From Actinomycetes bacterium (lineage in GTDB: Bacteria > Actinomycetota > Actinomycetes > Propionibacteriales > Nocardioidaceae), in contig JAEWOG010000053.1 in the NCBI GenBank assembly GCA_023460975.1, positions 8,429 to 72,428 of the forward strand: a stretch of DNA of 64,000 bases. The letters are read 5' to 3'. Below are positions 9,044 to 18,951 of this stretch, in pieces. Numbering within the stretch: the first letter of the stretch is position 1; each line of letters begins with the position of its first letter. The translations under genes were made by a program, and so were the position numbers. The notes beneath the pieces were generated by a model that worked only from the letters and a program-made list of their open reading frames with translations, was not told where the DNA came from and did not search any database.

Positions 9044-10505
9044 GGTCCTCTCGCAACTCCCCCACGGCCTGTACATCGCCGGCACCTGGCAGCCGGCTGC
9101 GCTCGGTCGCACGGTGGCGGTGTCCAACCCGGCCACCGGCGAGGTGATCGCCGAGGTGGCGGACTGCGACGTCGCCGACGGTCGCCGCGCCCTCGACGCG
9201 GCGGTCGCCGCCCAGGCGTCGTGGGCGGCCACCGCTCCCCGCGAGCGGGGCGAGATCCTGCGGCGGGCGTACGAGCTGCTCGTGGCACGCACCGAGCAGT
9301 TCGCCGAGCTGATCACCCTCGAGATGGGCAAGCCGCTGGCCGAGGCCCGCGGTGAGGTCGCGTACGGTGCAGAGTTCTTCCGCTGGTTCGCCGAGGAGGC
9401 GGTCCGCGTCCACGGCCGCTACGCCACGGCGCCCACCGGAGGGTCGCGGCTGGTCACGATGAAGATGCCCGTCGGCCCGACGCTGATGATCACGCCGTGG
9501 AACTTTCCGCTCGCGATGGGCACGCGCAAGATCGGCCCCGCCATCGCCGCCGGGTGCACGATGGTCGTCAAGCCCGCCCATGAGACCCCGCTGACCATGA
9601 TCGCTCTGGTCGCGCTGCTGGAGGAGGCCGGCGTCCCCGCGGGCGTCGTCAACCTGATCACGACGTCGCACTCCTCGCAGGTGTGCGAGCCGATCATCAA
9701 GGACCGGCGGCTGCGCAAGTTGACCTTCACCGGGTCGACTGCCGTCGGCAAGGTGCTCGTCGAACAGTCGGCCACCCAGTTGCTGCGACTGTCCATGGAG
9801 CTGGGCGGGAACGCCCCCTTCGTGGTCTTCGGCGACGCCGACGTCGACGCCGCCGTCGAGGGCGCCATGCTCGCCAAGATGCGCAACATCGGCGAGGCCT
9901 GCACGGCCGCCAACAGGTTCCTGGTCCACGCGGACGTGGCCGAGGAGTTCGCCACCAAACTGGCGGCCCGGATGGGCTCGCTGCTACTGGGGGACGGACT
10001 CGCGGAGGGCACCCAGGTCGGGCCGCTGATCACCGAGAAGGCCCGCGCCGGAGTCCACGACCTGGTGTCCGAAGCGGTGGCACAGGGGGCCCGCGCGCTC
10101 ACGGGCGGGCAGGTGCCCCCCGGGCCGGGATACTTCTACACCCCGACGGTGCTCATCGACGTGCCCTCGGATGCGCGCGTCCTGGGCGAGGAGATCTTCG
10201 GTCCGGTCGCACCGATCGTCACCTTCACCAGCGAGGCCGAGGCGATCGCTTCGGCCAACGACACCGAGTACGGCCTGGTCGCCTACGTCTTCACCAATGA
10301 CCACTCGCGCGTGATCCGCGTCAGCGAGGCGCTGGAGTTCGGCATGGTCGGCATCAACACCGGCATCGTCTCCAACCCCGCCGCCCCCTTCGGCGGAGTC
10401 AAGCACTCGGGGTTCGGGCGCGAGGGTGGGTTCGAGGGCATCGAGGAGTATCTCGAGACCAAGTACGTCGGGATGGCGATCACCCCGGCGCCCCCTGCCG
10501 ACTGA
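9036..10505 (+). CDS. gabD: NAD(P)-dependent succinate-semialdehyde dehydrogenase
   Basis: A 489-aa aldehyde dehydrogenase. The general base is E255 in SMELGGNAPF and the nucleophile is C289 in NIGEACTAANR, with the family's usual 34-residue spacing. The cofactor fold holds TPWNFPLAM and FTGSTAVGK. It oxidises succinate semialdehyde to succinate, completing GABA breakdown into the TCA cycle. It overlaps gabT by 8 nt and must be co-translated. Confidence 0.92.
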   Translation: MSEVLSQLPHGLYIAGTWQPAALGRTVAVSNPATGEVIAEVADCDVADGRRALDAAVAAQASWAATAPRERGEILRRAYELLVARTEQFAELITLEMGKPLAEARGEVAYGAEFFRWFAEEAVRVHGRYATAPTGGSRLVTMKMPVGPTLMITPWNFPLAMGTRKIGPAIAAGCTMVVKPAHETPLTMIALVALLEEAGVPAGVVNLITTSHSSQVCEPIIKDRRLRKLTFTGSTAVGKVLVEQSATQLLRLSMELGGNAPFVVFGDADVDAAVEGAMLAKMRNIGEACTAANRFLVHADVAEEFATKLAARMGSLLLGDGLAEGTQVGPLITEKARAGVHDLVSEAVAQGARALTGGQVPPGPGYFYTPTVLIDVPSDARVLGEEIFGPVAPIVTFTSEAEAIASANDTEYGLVAYVFTNDHSRVIRVSEALEFGMVGINTGIVSNPAAPFGGVKHSGFGREGGFEGIEEYLETKYVGMAITPAPPAD

Positions 10506-10548
10506 AGCGTCCCGCGCTGGGTGAGCGTCGCTTGCCCGAGGAGGAACC

Positions 10549-11904
10549 ATGATCGACCGTGCCCGGCTCGCCCGCCTCCACGCGGCGGAGGAACAACGCT
10601 TCATCGACCTCCATCCGCGCTCGAGGCAGCTGGCCCGCGAGGCCGACGAGCACCTCCTGGCCGGCGTACCCATGCCCTGGATGACACGCTGGCCCGGAGC
10701 CTTCCCCGTGTACGTGGACTCCGCCGTCGGCGGCTCGTTCACCGACGTAGACGGCAACACCTACGTCGACCTGTGCCTCGGTGACACCGGGTCGATGACC
10801 GGACACTGCCTGCCCGCCGTCGCCGAGGCGATCAGCGAGCGGGCCACACGCGGGATCACCACGATGCTGCCGAGCACGGATGCCGCGTGGGTCGCGGGAG
10901 AACTGGCGCGACGGTTCGGCCTGCCCCACTGGCAGATGGCGATGACGGCCACCGACGCGAACCGCTTCGTACTCCGCTTCGCCCGCCACCTGACCTCGCG
11001 CCCGCGCATCGCGGTGATGGACTGGTGCTACCACGGCACTGTCGACGAGACCCTCGGCGTGCTGGAGCACGGGCGCGCGGGCGATCGGGTCGTCCCTCGG
11101 CCCGGGGCGCTGGGGCCGCAGGTCGACGTCGCCCTCACCACCGCGGTGGTGCCCTTCAACGACCTCGATGCGCTCGATGCCCGTCTGGCTGAGGGCGACG
11201 TCGCCTGCCTGCTCATGGAGCCGGCGCTCACCAACATCGGCATCGTGCTCCCGGAGCCGGGCTACCTCGAGGGAGTCCGCGAGATCACCCGCCGGCACGG
11301 AGTGCTGCTGGTCAACGACGAGACCCACACGATCTGCGCCGGGCCCGGTGGCGCCACCACCGCGTGGGGGCTGGAGCCCGACTTCGTGGTGATGGGCAAA
11401 CCCATCGGTGGCGGGGTGCCGGTGGCGGCGTACGGGATGACCTCCGAGATCGCGGACCGGCTCCGTGGGCCCATGCTCGGCCACGACATCGACGTGGCCG
11501 GGGTGGGCGGCACGCTGTCGGGCAGCGCGCTCGCGTTGGCTGCCGTACGGGCCACGCTGTCCACGGCGCTGCGCCAAGAAGACTTCGACGTCGCGATCGC
11601 GCTGGCCGAGCGGTTCACCAGCGGTGTGGCGGCGGTGATCGCCGAGCACGGGCTGCCGTGGCACGTGCAGCGGCTGGGGTGTCGCGCGGAGTACTGGTTC
11701 TGCCCTCCCCCACGCGACGGCGCCGAGGCGGCGTCAGCCGTGGACGAGGAGCTCGACGCGTTCATGCACCTGTGGACCTTCAACCGGGGCGTGCTGCTCG
11801 CGCCGTTCCACAACATGAGCCTGTTCAGCCCGTTCCACACGAACGCGGACGTCGACGCCCACACCGAGGCGTTCCGTACGGCGGTGGAGGCCCTGCTCGG
11901 CTGA
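10549..11904 (+). CDS. Class III aminotransferase, glutamate-1-semialdehyde aminotransferase-like
   Basis: A 451-aa class III PLP enzyme. Visible features are the PLP aspartate in VNDETHTICAGPG and the lysine in VMGKPIGGGVP. The overall pattern resembles glutamate-1-semialdehyde aminomutase-type aminotransferases rather than GabT. It is last in the plus-strand polyamine/GABA operon, 43 nt after gabD, with GAGGAACC just before the ATG. A haem role is unlikely because no haem gene is nearby; an amine or amino acid transaminase of the same catabolic pathway is more likely. The substrate is unknown. Confidence 0.8.
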   Translation: MIDRARLARLHAAEEQRFIDLHPRSRQLAREADEHLLAGVPMPWMTRWPGAFPVYVDSAVGGSFTDVDGNTYVDLCLGDTGSMTGHCLPAVAEAISERATRGITTMLPSTDAAWVAGELARRFGLPHWQMAMTATDANRFVLRFARHLTSRPRIAVMDWCYHGTVDETLGVLEHGRAGDRVVPRPGALGPQVDVALTTAVVPFNDLDALDARLAEGDVACLLMEPALTNIGIVLPEPGYLEGVREITRRHGVLLVNDETHTICAGPGGATTAWGLEPDFVVMGKPIGGGVPVAAYGMTSEIADRLRGPMLGHDIDVAGVGGTLSGSALALAAVRATLSTALRQEDFDVAIALAERFTSGVAAVIAEHGLPWHVQRLGCRAEYWFCPPPRDGAEAASAVDEELDAFMHLWTFNRGVLLAPFHNMSLFSPFHTNADVDAHTEAFRTAVEALLG

Positions 11905-11942
11905 TCCGTGCCAGCCGGCCCGATCCGCCAGCAGTCGGCCGC

Positions 11943-13208
11943 TCAGAAGAGGAACGTGAACAGGGGCGATCCGGGCTCGACGCGCTCGATGTCCATCGGG
12001 CTCTCCTCCATGCGGGCGAGCAGCCCGGGCAGGTGGCCACGGGTCTCGATGTCGATGCCCACGAGCGCCGGCCCGGTCTCGCGGTTGTTCTTCTTGACGT
12101 ACTCGAACAGGATGATGTCCTCGCCCTCGGCGAGCACCTCGGACAGGAAGTGGCGCAGCGCGCCGGGCTCTTGGGGGAACGTCACCAGGAAGTAGTGGCG
12201 CAGGCCCTCGTGGATCGCCGACCGTTCCACGATCTCCGCGTAGCGGCTCACGTCGTTGTTGCCGCCGGAGACCACGCAGACCACGGCCCGGCCCCTCGCG
12301 ACGCTCTGGGCCGCCGCGAGCGTGTGGGTGGACGCCATCGCGCCCGCTGGCTCGGCGATGATCCCCTCGGTCTGATACAGCTCCAGCATCTCGGTGCACA
12401 CCGCGCCCTCGGCAACGGTGGCGACCTCATCCACCAGGTCACGCACCAGCGGGAAGGTCACCGACCCCGCGAGGCCAACGGCCGCGCCGTCCACGAACGT
12501 GTCGAGTTCGGCGAGACGTACCGGCTCGCCCGCCTCGAGTGCGGCGCCCATGCTGGCCGCCCCCGCGGGCTCGACCCCCACGATCCGGACGTCGGGGTGG
12601 CGCTCGCGCAGCCACAGGGCCATGCCGCTGATCAGGCCGCCGCCACCGACGGGGACCACGACCGTGCCGACGTCGACCCCCGCCTCATCAGCCTGCTCCA
12701 TCACCTCGATGGCGACCGAACCCTGACCGACGATGGTCGCGGGTGCGTCGAAGGGGTGCACGAACACAGCGCCCGACGCCTCCGCCCACTCGCGCGCAGC
12801 AGCGCCGGCTTCGTCGTACGACGATCCCGCCACCACGAGTTCGATGGCGTCCCCGCCGAGCGCGAGGATCCGCTGCCGCTTCTGACGCGGAGTGTTGCCG
12901 GGGACATAGACCCGGCCCTTGATCCCGAGCCGGGCACAGCTCCAGGCGACGCCCTGGCCGTGGTTGCCCGCTGAGGCGCACACGACGCCACGGGCCCGCT
13001 CATGGGGGCTGAGGCCGCTGATCGCGTGGAACGCGCCCCGCACCTTGTAGGACCGCGCGATCTGGCGGTTCTCCCGCTTGAGGAGCACCGGCACGCCCAG
13101 CGCCTCGCTGAGCCGGGCGCTGTACTCCAGCGGGGTGCGCAGGACCACCGGCGCGAGGACTGCGTACGCCTGCTCGACGGCCGCGGCGGACAGGGCGCTG
13201 TTGCTCAC
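11943..13208 (-). CDS. ilvA: Threonine ammonia-lyase (threonine deaminase)
   Basis: A 421-aa fold-type II PLP enzyme. The PLP lysine is K55 in ARSYKVRGAF and the phosphate loop is SAGNHGQG. The last 80 residues form an ACT-like regulatory domain (FPQEPGALRHFL onwards). It deaminates threonine to 2-oxobutanoate for isoleucine synthesis. The GTG at 13208 is preferred over longer frames because it lies 6 nt downstream of a TACGCT hexamer, a leaderless arrangement, and starts just before the first conserved helix. It converges on the aminotransferase with a 38-nt gap. Confidence 0.92.
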   Translation of the reverse strand: MSNSALSAAAVEQAYAVLAPVVLRTPLEYSARLSEALGVPVLLKRENRQIARSYKVRGAFHAISGLSPHERARGVVCASAGNHGQGVAWSCARLGIKGRVYVPGNTPRQKRQRILALGGDAIELVVAGSSYDEAGAAAREWAEASGAVFVHPFDAPATIVGQGSVAIEVMEQADEAGVDVGTVVVPVGGGGLISGMALWLRERHPDVRIVGVEPAGAASMGAALEAGEPVRLAELDTFVDGAAVGLAGSVTFPLVRDLVDEVATVAEGAVCTEMLELYQTEGIIAEPAGAMASTHTLAAAQSVARGRAVVCVVSGGNNDVSRYAEIVERSAIHEGLRHYFLVTFPQEPGALRHFLSEVLAEGEDIILFEYVKKNNRETGPALVGIDIETRGHLPGLLARMEESPMDIERVEPGSPLFTFLF

Positions 13209-13214
13209 CGCCCC

Positions 13215-13220
13215 AGCGTA
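13215..13220 (-). promoter_or_regulatory. -10 box (TACGCT) of leaderless ilvA
   Basis: TACGCT on the minus strand lies 6 nt before the GTG start of ilvA, so transcription would begin at or next to the start codon. Confidence 0.6.
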
Positions 13221-13558
13221 CGGGGCCGTGACGCCGGGGCGGGGCCCGGCTCGGGGAGACAGGAGTGGTGCCACCGGGGGTCCACGACCATGTGAGGATC
13301 GTCGGGGGACAACGGGACCAGCCGGTGGCACCACAATCAGGAGCTCAGCGCGAACTCGGGGGAAGCCGCGCTGGCCACTCCTGGCTGATTCCGGTGGCCG
13401 ATGCGGCAGGGACACCCCATCGGTCACCGGAGCATGCAGCGCCCGGATCTCGGCGCCGGTGACCGGGGGTGGTCACGGGGGTCGACTCCTGAGTGGGGGA
13501 ACAGATGTACGTACGTCGTGCTCCGGGGCTGTGCTGTTCATCCACTGTCGTTCGATGT

Positions 13559-13572
13559 TTGACGACTGTCAA
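13559..13572. promoter_or_regulatory. Candidate TetR operator
   Basis: TTGAC-N4-GTCAA forms a short inverted repeat 72 nt before the TetR-family gene. Autorepression is a guess from position. Confidence 0.3.
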
Positions 13573-13631
13573 GGCTCTGCTTGACACATGCCCAATTTCT
13601 GCCGCCCCTGTCACCGCGCCACGAACGGGCC

Positions 13632-13637
13632 TACAGT
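13632..13637 (+). promoter_or_regulatory. -10 box (TACAGT) of leaderless TetR gene
   Basis: TACAGT ends 7 nt before the GTG at 13645, the same spacing seen at many starts in this window. Confidence 0.5.
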
Positions 13638-13644
13638 GGAGGAC

Positions 13645-14304
13645 GTGGACGCCGTGAAAGCACCGGCTGAACGCACGCGTCGCAGCCGCGAGGACAAGCA
13701 CGAGGAGCGCCGAGTCCAGTTGGCCCAGTCGGCCCTGGCGACACTCGGCGAGCTCGGCTATGCCCGCACCTCGCTGCGCGAGATCGCGCAGAAGTCGCCC
13801 TTCTCGCACGGCGTGGTGCACTACTACTTCGCCGACAAGACCGCCCTCATCCTGCACTGCGTGCGCTACTACAAGACCCAGTGCATGACGCGGTACGACG
13901 AGGTCGTCGCCACGGCCACGACCCCTGAGGAACTCCTCGTGGGCTTCACCGATCGCCTGGTCGAGACGCTGTGCCAGGAAGCCGCGATGCACCGGTTGTG
14001 GTACGACCTGCGCAACCAGTCGATGTTCGAGCCCACCCTGCGCGAGGACGTGATCTCCATCGACGAGGGGCTGCGTGACATGGTCGACCGCGTGGTCGTG
14101 CGCTACTGCGAGTTGAGCGGTGGGCGTCCGCGCAACGACGCCGCCACCACGTACGCGCTCTTCGACGGGATCTTCCTCAACTGCCTCACCGCCCACACCT
14201 TCGAAACGGCTGGCTCGCCGGCCGACGGTGAGATCAGCGTCGCGGCCAAGGAGCTGCGTACGCGCGCCACGGCGCTGCTGCCCGGACTCGTCAGCCTGGA
14301 CTGA
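13645..14304 (+). CDS. TetR/AcrR family transcriptional regulator
   Basis: A 219-aa regulator. The N-terminal helix-turn-helix covers about residues 25-65 (SLREIAQKSPFSHGVVHYYF), with a variable ligand-binding C-terminal domain. The start is uncertain: GTG at 13645 fits a leaderless mRNA from TACAGT, GTG at 13654 has a GGAGG 11 nt upstream, and the longest frame begins at 13588. It resembles BetI-like regulators weakly. Its only neighbours are ilvA (divergent) and tuf (convergent), so its targets cannot be inferred. Confidence 0.85.
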   Translation: MDAVKAPAERTRRSREDKHEERRVQLAQSALATLGELGYARTSLREIAQKSPFSHGVVHYYFADKTALILHCVRYYKTQCMTRYDEVVATATTPEELLVGFTDRLVETLCQEAAMHRLWYDLRNQSMFEPTLREDVISIDEGLRDMVDRVVVRYCELSGGRPRNDAATTYALFDGIFLNCLTAHTFETAGSPADGEISVAAKELRTRATALLPGLVSLD

Positions 14305-14374
14305 GCGGCACGGCTGCACTGGCACGGCAGCACTGGCACGGCGGCACTGGCACGACTTCACTGGCCCGAGCAGC
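14305..14374. repeat. 14-bp degenerate tandem repeat
   Basis: About five copies of a 14-nt unit (consensus CTGGCACGGCNGCA) begin right after the TetR stop codon and decay towards the tuf terminator. The copies at 14319-14332 and 14333-14346 differ at one position. Confidence 0.7.
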
Positions 14375-14402
14375 AGTGGCGCGCACTGCCCCAGAAGTGG
14401 CC

Positions 14403-14432
14403 AAAGGCCCCGGACCGAAGTCCGGGGCCTTT
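14403..14432 (-). terminator. Strong bidirectional terminator of tuf
   Basis: A perfect 13-bp stem (arms 14403-14415 and 14420-14432) ends in AAA/TTT. Read on the minus strand the loop is TTCG closed by C-G, the very stable cUUCGg tetraloop. It lies 21 nt beyond the tuf stop and could also end the convergent TetR transcript. Confidence 0.85.
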
Positions 14433-14453
14433 GAACAGATCAGTGACGAATGG

Positions 14454-15647
<1,194 letters not shown>

Positions 15648-15719
15648 TTGGGGCTCCTTCTGGTGTGTGTGTTCTTGACTCGTGAAAAGGGGTGGTGCAG
15701 TGCCGAGGATCCGAAGCGA

Positions 15720-17834
15720 TTACTCGCCGCGGACCTTCTTGGTGATCTCGTCGGCGATGTTCGCAGGAACCTCGGCGTACGAGTCGAACTCCATCGAGTA
15801 CGACGCCTGGCCGGAGGTCTTGGACCTCAGGTCGCCAACGTACCCGAACATCTCGGAGAGCGGCACAAGGGCGGAGACGACGAGGTCGCCGTAACGCTCC
15901 TCCTGCGCGCGGATCTGGCCGCGACGGCTGTTCAGGTCGCCGATCACGGTGCCGAGGAACGACTCGGGAGTCGTGACCTCGACCGCGAACATCGGCTCGA
16001 GCAGGACGGCCTGCGCCTTCTGCGCGGCCTCCTTGAAGCCCTGAAGACCAGCGATCTTGAACGCCAGCTCCGAGGAGTCGACGTCGTGGTAGGCGCCGTC
16101 CTCGAGGGTGACCTTCACGTCGACCATGGGGAAGCCGGCCTTGACACCGAACTGCATGGCCTCCTGGGCACCCTGGTCCACCGAGGGGATGTACTCCTTC
16201 GGCACGCGACCACCGGTGACGGCATTGACGAACTCGTAGCCGGCACCCAGACCGGTCTCGGGGTCGATGTTCGGCTCGATCGTCATGACGATCTTGGCGA
16301 ACTGACCCGAACCACCGGTCTGCTTCTTGTGGGTGTAGCCGTGGCCCTCGACCTTGCGCTTGATGGTCTCGCGGTAGGCCACCTGCGGCTTGCCGACGGT
16401 CGCCTCGACCTTGAACTCGCGCTTCATGCGGTCCACGAGGACCTCGAGGTGGAGCTCGCCCATGCCCGCGATGATGGTCTGGCCCGTCTCCTCATCCGTC
16501 TTCACGGTGAAGGTGGGGTCCTCATCGCTGAGGCGCTGGATCGCGGTGCCCAGCTTCTCCTGGTCGCCCTTCGTCTTCGGCTCGATCGCGACCTCGATCA
16601 CGGGAGCCGGGAAGGTCATGGACTCGAGCACGACGGGCTTGGCCTGGTCGGACAGGGTGTGACCGGTCTTGGTGTCCTTGAGACCCATGACCGCCACGAT
16701 CTGGCCGGCGCCGACCGACGCGATCTCCTCGCGCTTGTTGGCGTGCATCTGGTAGACCTTGCCGATGCGCTCCTTGCGACCGTTGCTCGAGTTGAGCACG
16801 GTGCCGCCGGCCTCGAGCTTGCCCGAGTAGACGCGGACGAAGGTCAGCTTGCCCAGGTGCGGGTCGGCAGCGATCTTGAACGCCAGCGCGGACAGCGGCT
16901 CGTCGTCGGCCGGCTGACGCAGGATCTCGACCTCCTCGTCGTTGGGCTTGTGGCCCACGATCGCCTCGATGTCGAGCGGCGAGGGGAGGTAGTCGACCAC
17001 GGCGTCCAGCAGGGGCTGCACGCCCTTGTTCTTGAACGCGGTGCCGGTGAGGATCGGGTTGAGCTTGTCAGCCAGGGTGGCGCGACGGATGGCGGCCTTG
17101 ATGGTGGGAACGTCGAAGACGTCACCCTCCTCCAGGTAGACCTCCATGATGTCGTCGTCGGCCTCGGCGAGGGTCTCGATGAGCTTCTCGCGGTACTCGG
17201 TGGCCTTGTCGGCCAGGTCCGCGGGGATCTCCTCGACGACGTAGTCCTCGCCCTGGGCGGTCTCGCCACGCCAGGTCAGCGCGCGCATCTCGACCAGGTC
17301 GACGACACCGAGGAAGTCGGACTCCGCACCGATCGGGAGCTGCAGCACCAGCACGTTGGAGTTGAGCTTGTCGACGATGGTGTCGACCACGCGGTAGAAG
17401 TCGGCGCCCGTACGGTCGAGCTTGTTGACGAAGCACATACGCGGGACCGAGTACTTGTTGGCCTGACGCCACACGGTCTGCGACTGGGGCTCCACACCGG
17501 CCACGCCGTCGAACACCGCGACCGCGCCGTCGAGGACGCGCAGCGAGCGCTCGACCTCGACGGTGAAGTCGACGTGCCCGGGGGTGTCGATGATGTTGAT
17601 CTGGTGGTCCTTCCACCAGCAGGTGGTGGCAGCAGAAGTGATCGTGATGCCACGCTCCTGCTCCTGCTCCATCCAGTCCATGGTCGCCGACCCCTCGTGG
17701 GTGTCGCCGATCTTGTAGTTGATGCCGGTGTAGAACAGGATGCGCTCGGTCGTCGTGGTCTTGCCAGCGTCGATGTGCGCCATGATGCCGATGTTGCGGA
17801 CCTTGGTGAGGTCCGTGGTGATGTCAACGGCCAC
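15720..17834 (-). CDS. fusA: Elongation factor G
   Basis: A 704-aa translocase GTPase. Motifs are AHIDAGKTT near the N-terminus, DTPGHVDF and NKLD, followed by domains II-V. It moves tRNA and mRNA through the ribosome after peptide transfer. It starts at GTG with a GAAGGA about 14 nt upstream. It is the third gene of the str operon and is separated from rpsG by a perfect hairpin. Confidence 0.98.
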   Translation of the reverse strand: MAVDITTDLTKVRNIGIMAHIDAGKTTTTERILFYTGINYKIGDTHEGSATMDWMEQEQERGITITSAATTCWWKDHQINIIDTPGHVDFTVEVERSLRVLDGAVAVFDGVAGVEPQSQTVWRQANKYSVPRMCFVNKLDRTGADFYRVVDTIVDKLNSNVLVLQLPIGAESDFLGVVDLVEMRALTWRGETAQGEDYVVEEIPADLADKATEYREKLIETLAEADDDIMEVYLEEGDVFDVPTIKAAIRRATLADKLNPILTGTAFKNKGVQPLLDAVVDYLPSPLDIEAIVGHKPNDEEVEILRQPADDEPLSALAFKIAADPHLGKLTFVRVYSGKLEAGGTVLNSSNGRKERIGKVYQMHANKREEIASVGAGQIVAVMGLKDTKTGHTLSDQAKPVVLESMTFPAPVIEVAIEPKTKGDQEKLGTAIQRLSDEDPTFTVKTDEETGQTIIAGMGELHLEVLVDRMKREFKVEATVGKPQVAYRETIKRKVEGHGYTHKKQTGGSGQFAKIVMTIEPNIDPETGLGAGYEFVNAVTGGRVPKEYIPSVDQGAQEAMQFGVKAGFPMVDVKVTLEDGAYHDVDSSELAFKIAGLQGFKEAAQKAQAVLLEPMFAVEVTTPESFLGTVIGDLNSRRGQIRAQEERYGDLVVSALVPLSEMFGYVGDLRSKTSGQASYSMEFDSYAEVPANIADEITKKVRGE

Positions 17835-17876
17835 TGAGAGTCACAGTTCCTTCGGTGTTCGATGGTGTCGGTGGTC

Positions 17877-17906
17877 CGGGCCGCACGGCTGTTGCCGTGC
17901 GGCCCG
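17877..17906 (-). other. Intra-operon hairpin between rpsG and fusA
   Basis: A perfect 12-bp stem (arms 17877-17888 and 17895-17906, 6-nt loop) begins 5 nt after the rpsG stop. There is no U-tract, so it is more likely an attenuator, mRNA-stability element or protein-binding site than a full terminator. Confidence 0.65.
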
Positions 17907-17911
17907 AGAGG

Positions 17912-18382
17912 TCACCAGCGGTAGTGAGCGAAGGCCTTGTTGGACTCGGCCATCTTGTGCGTGTCCTCGCGCTTCTTCACAGCGGCACCGAGGCCGTTGC
18001 TCGCGTCGAGGATCTCGTTCATCAGGCGCTCGGCCATCGTCTTCTCACGACGGTCCGAGGCGTAGCCGACGAGCCAGCGCAGCGCGAGGGTAGTGGCGCG
18101 GTTGGCCTTGACCTCGACGGGGACCTGGTACGTGGCGCCACCGACGCGGCGGGACTTGACCTCGATCGCGGGGCGGACGTTGTCCATCGCGCGCTTGAGC
18201 GTCAGCACGGGGTCCGTGCCGGTCTTCTCGCGGCAACCCTCGAGGGCGGTGTAGACGATGCGCTGCGCGACCTGCTTCTTGCCGTCCTGCAGGACCTTGC
18301 TCACGAGCTGGGTGACCAGCTGCGAGCCGTAGACCGGGTCGACGACGAGGGGGCGCTTGGGAGCGGGACCCTTGCGAGGCAT
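17912..18382 (-). CDS. rpsG: 30S ribosomal protein S7
   Basis: A 156-aa protein binding the 3' major domain of 16S rRNA. The sequence from MPRKGPAPKR to the C-terminal HYRW is canonical in length. The start is fixed by the TAATG overlap with the rpsL stop, a 1-nt overlap. In enterobacteria S7 represses its operon through an rpsL-rpsG intercistronic hairpin; here there is no intercistronic space, so any such control must use another site. Confidence 0.97.
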   Translation of the reverse strand: MPRKGPAPKRPLVVDPVYGSQLVTQLVSKVLQDGKKQVAQRIVYTALEGCREKTGTDPVLTLKRAMDNVRPAIEVKSRRVGGATYQVPVEVKANRATTLALRWLVGYASDRREKTMAERLMNEILDASNGLGAAVKKREDTHKMAESNKAFAHYRW

Positions 18383-18753
18383 TACTTCTCCTTCTTCGCG
18401 CCGTAGCGGCTGCGGGCCTGCTTGCGGTTCTTGACACCCTGGGTGTCGAGCGTGCCGCGGATGATCTTGTAGCGGACACCGGGAAGGTCCTTCACACGGC
18501 CACCGCGCACGAGCACGATGGAGTGCTCCTGCAGGTTGTGGCCGACGCCCGGGATGTACGCCGTGACCTCGACGCCGCTGGAAAGGCGCACACGGGCGAC
18601 CTTGCGCAGGGCGGAGTTCGGCTTCTTGGGCGTGGTCGTGTACACGCGGGTGCAAACGCCGCGGCGCTGCGGAGATCCCTTCAGGGCAGGCGTCTTGGTC
18701 TTCGACACCTTGTCCTGGCGGCCCTTGCGGACCAGCTGCTGGATGGTGGGCAC
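18382..18753 (-). CDS. rpsL: 30S ribosomal protein S12
   Basis: A 123-aa decoding-centre protein. K43 (TPKKPNS) and K88 (GRVKDLPG) are both wild type, so the common high-level streptomycin-resistance substitutions are absent. It starts at GTG and is the first gene of the str operon, behind a leader of about 160 nt. Confidence 0.97.
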   Translation of the reverse strand: MPTIQQLVRKGRQDKVSKTKTPALKGSPQRRGVCTRVYTTTPKKPNSALRKVARVRLSSGVEVTAYIPGVGHNLQEHSIVLVRGGRVKDLPGVRYKIIRGTLDTQGVKNRKQARSRYGAKKEK

Positions 18754-18921
18754 CTGGTGGTTCCCTTCCTGTCATTGATCACGGCCCTGCACGGTGCGGG
18801 GCTCGGATGTGGAGCTGTGGAGCTGTGCCTGTGTCAGTGCTGGATTTGCTGGGCGGCGGTGAAGCTCGCGCGGCGGTTCGTGAGCACGCATGACGTCTGG
18901 TCGTCCCAGACACGAACAACG

Positions 18922-18951
18922 AGGCTACTCGGGGCGTGAGGCACGGGTCAA
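18922..18951 (-). promoter_or_regulatory. Promoter of the str operon
   Basis: On the minus strand TTGACC (18951-18946) and TAGCCT (18927-18922) are separated by 18 nt, a good sigma-70-type promoter. The -35 box overlaps the stop codon of the upstream MFS gene. The resulting leader of about 160 nt contains the small inverted repeat GTCTGG/CCAGAC (18895-18911). Confidence 0.65.

Larger units (their letters stand above)
13209..13631. other. Gene-free region with several inverted repeats
   Basis: No convincing gene lies here. Two separated perfect inverted repeats are visible: GTGGTGCCACCGG (13265-13277) with its complement at 13322-13334, and CGGTCACCGG (13421-13430) with its complement at 13456-13465. 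Because ilvA looks leaderless, this is not simply its leader. It may hold a small structured RNA or operators. Confidence 0.45.

Noticed and set aside
13265..13462. 65-residue frame upstream of the TetR gene
   Set aside because: No ribosome-binding site, no conserved pattern, and it crosses the inverted repeats.
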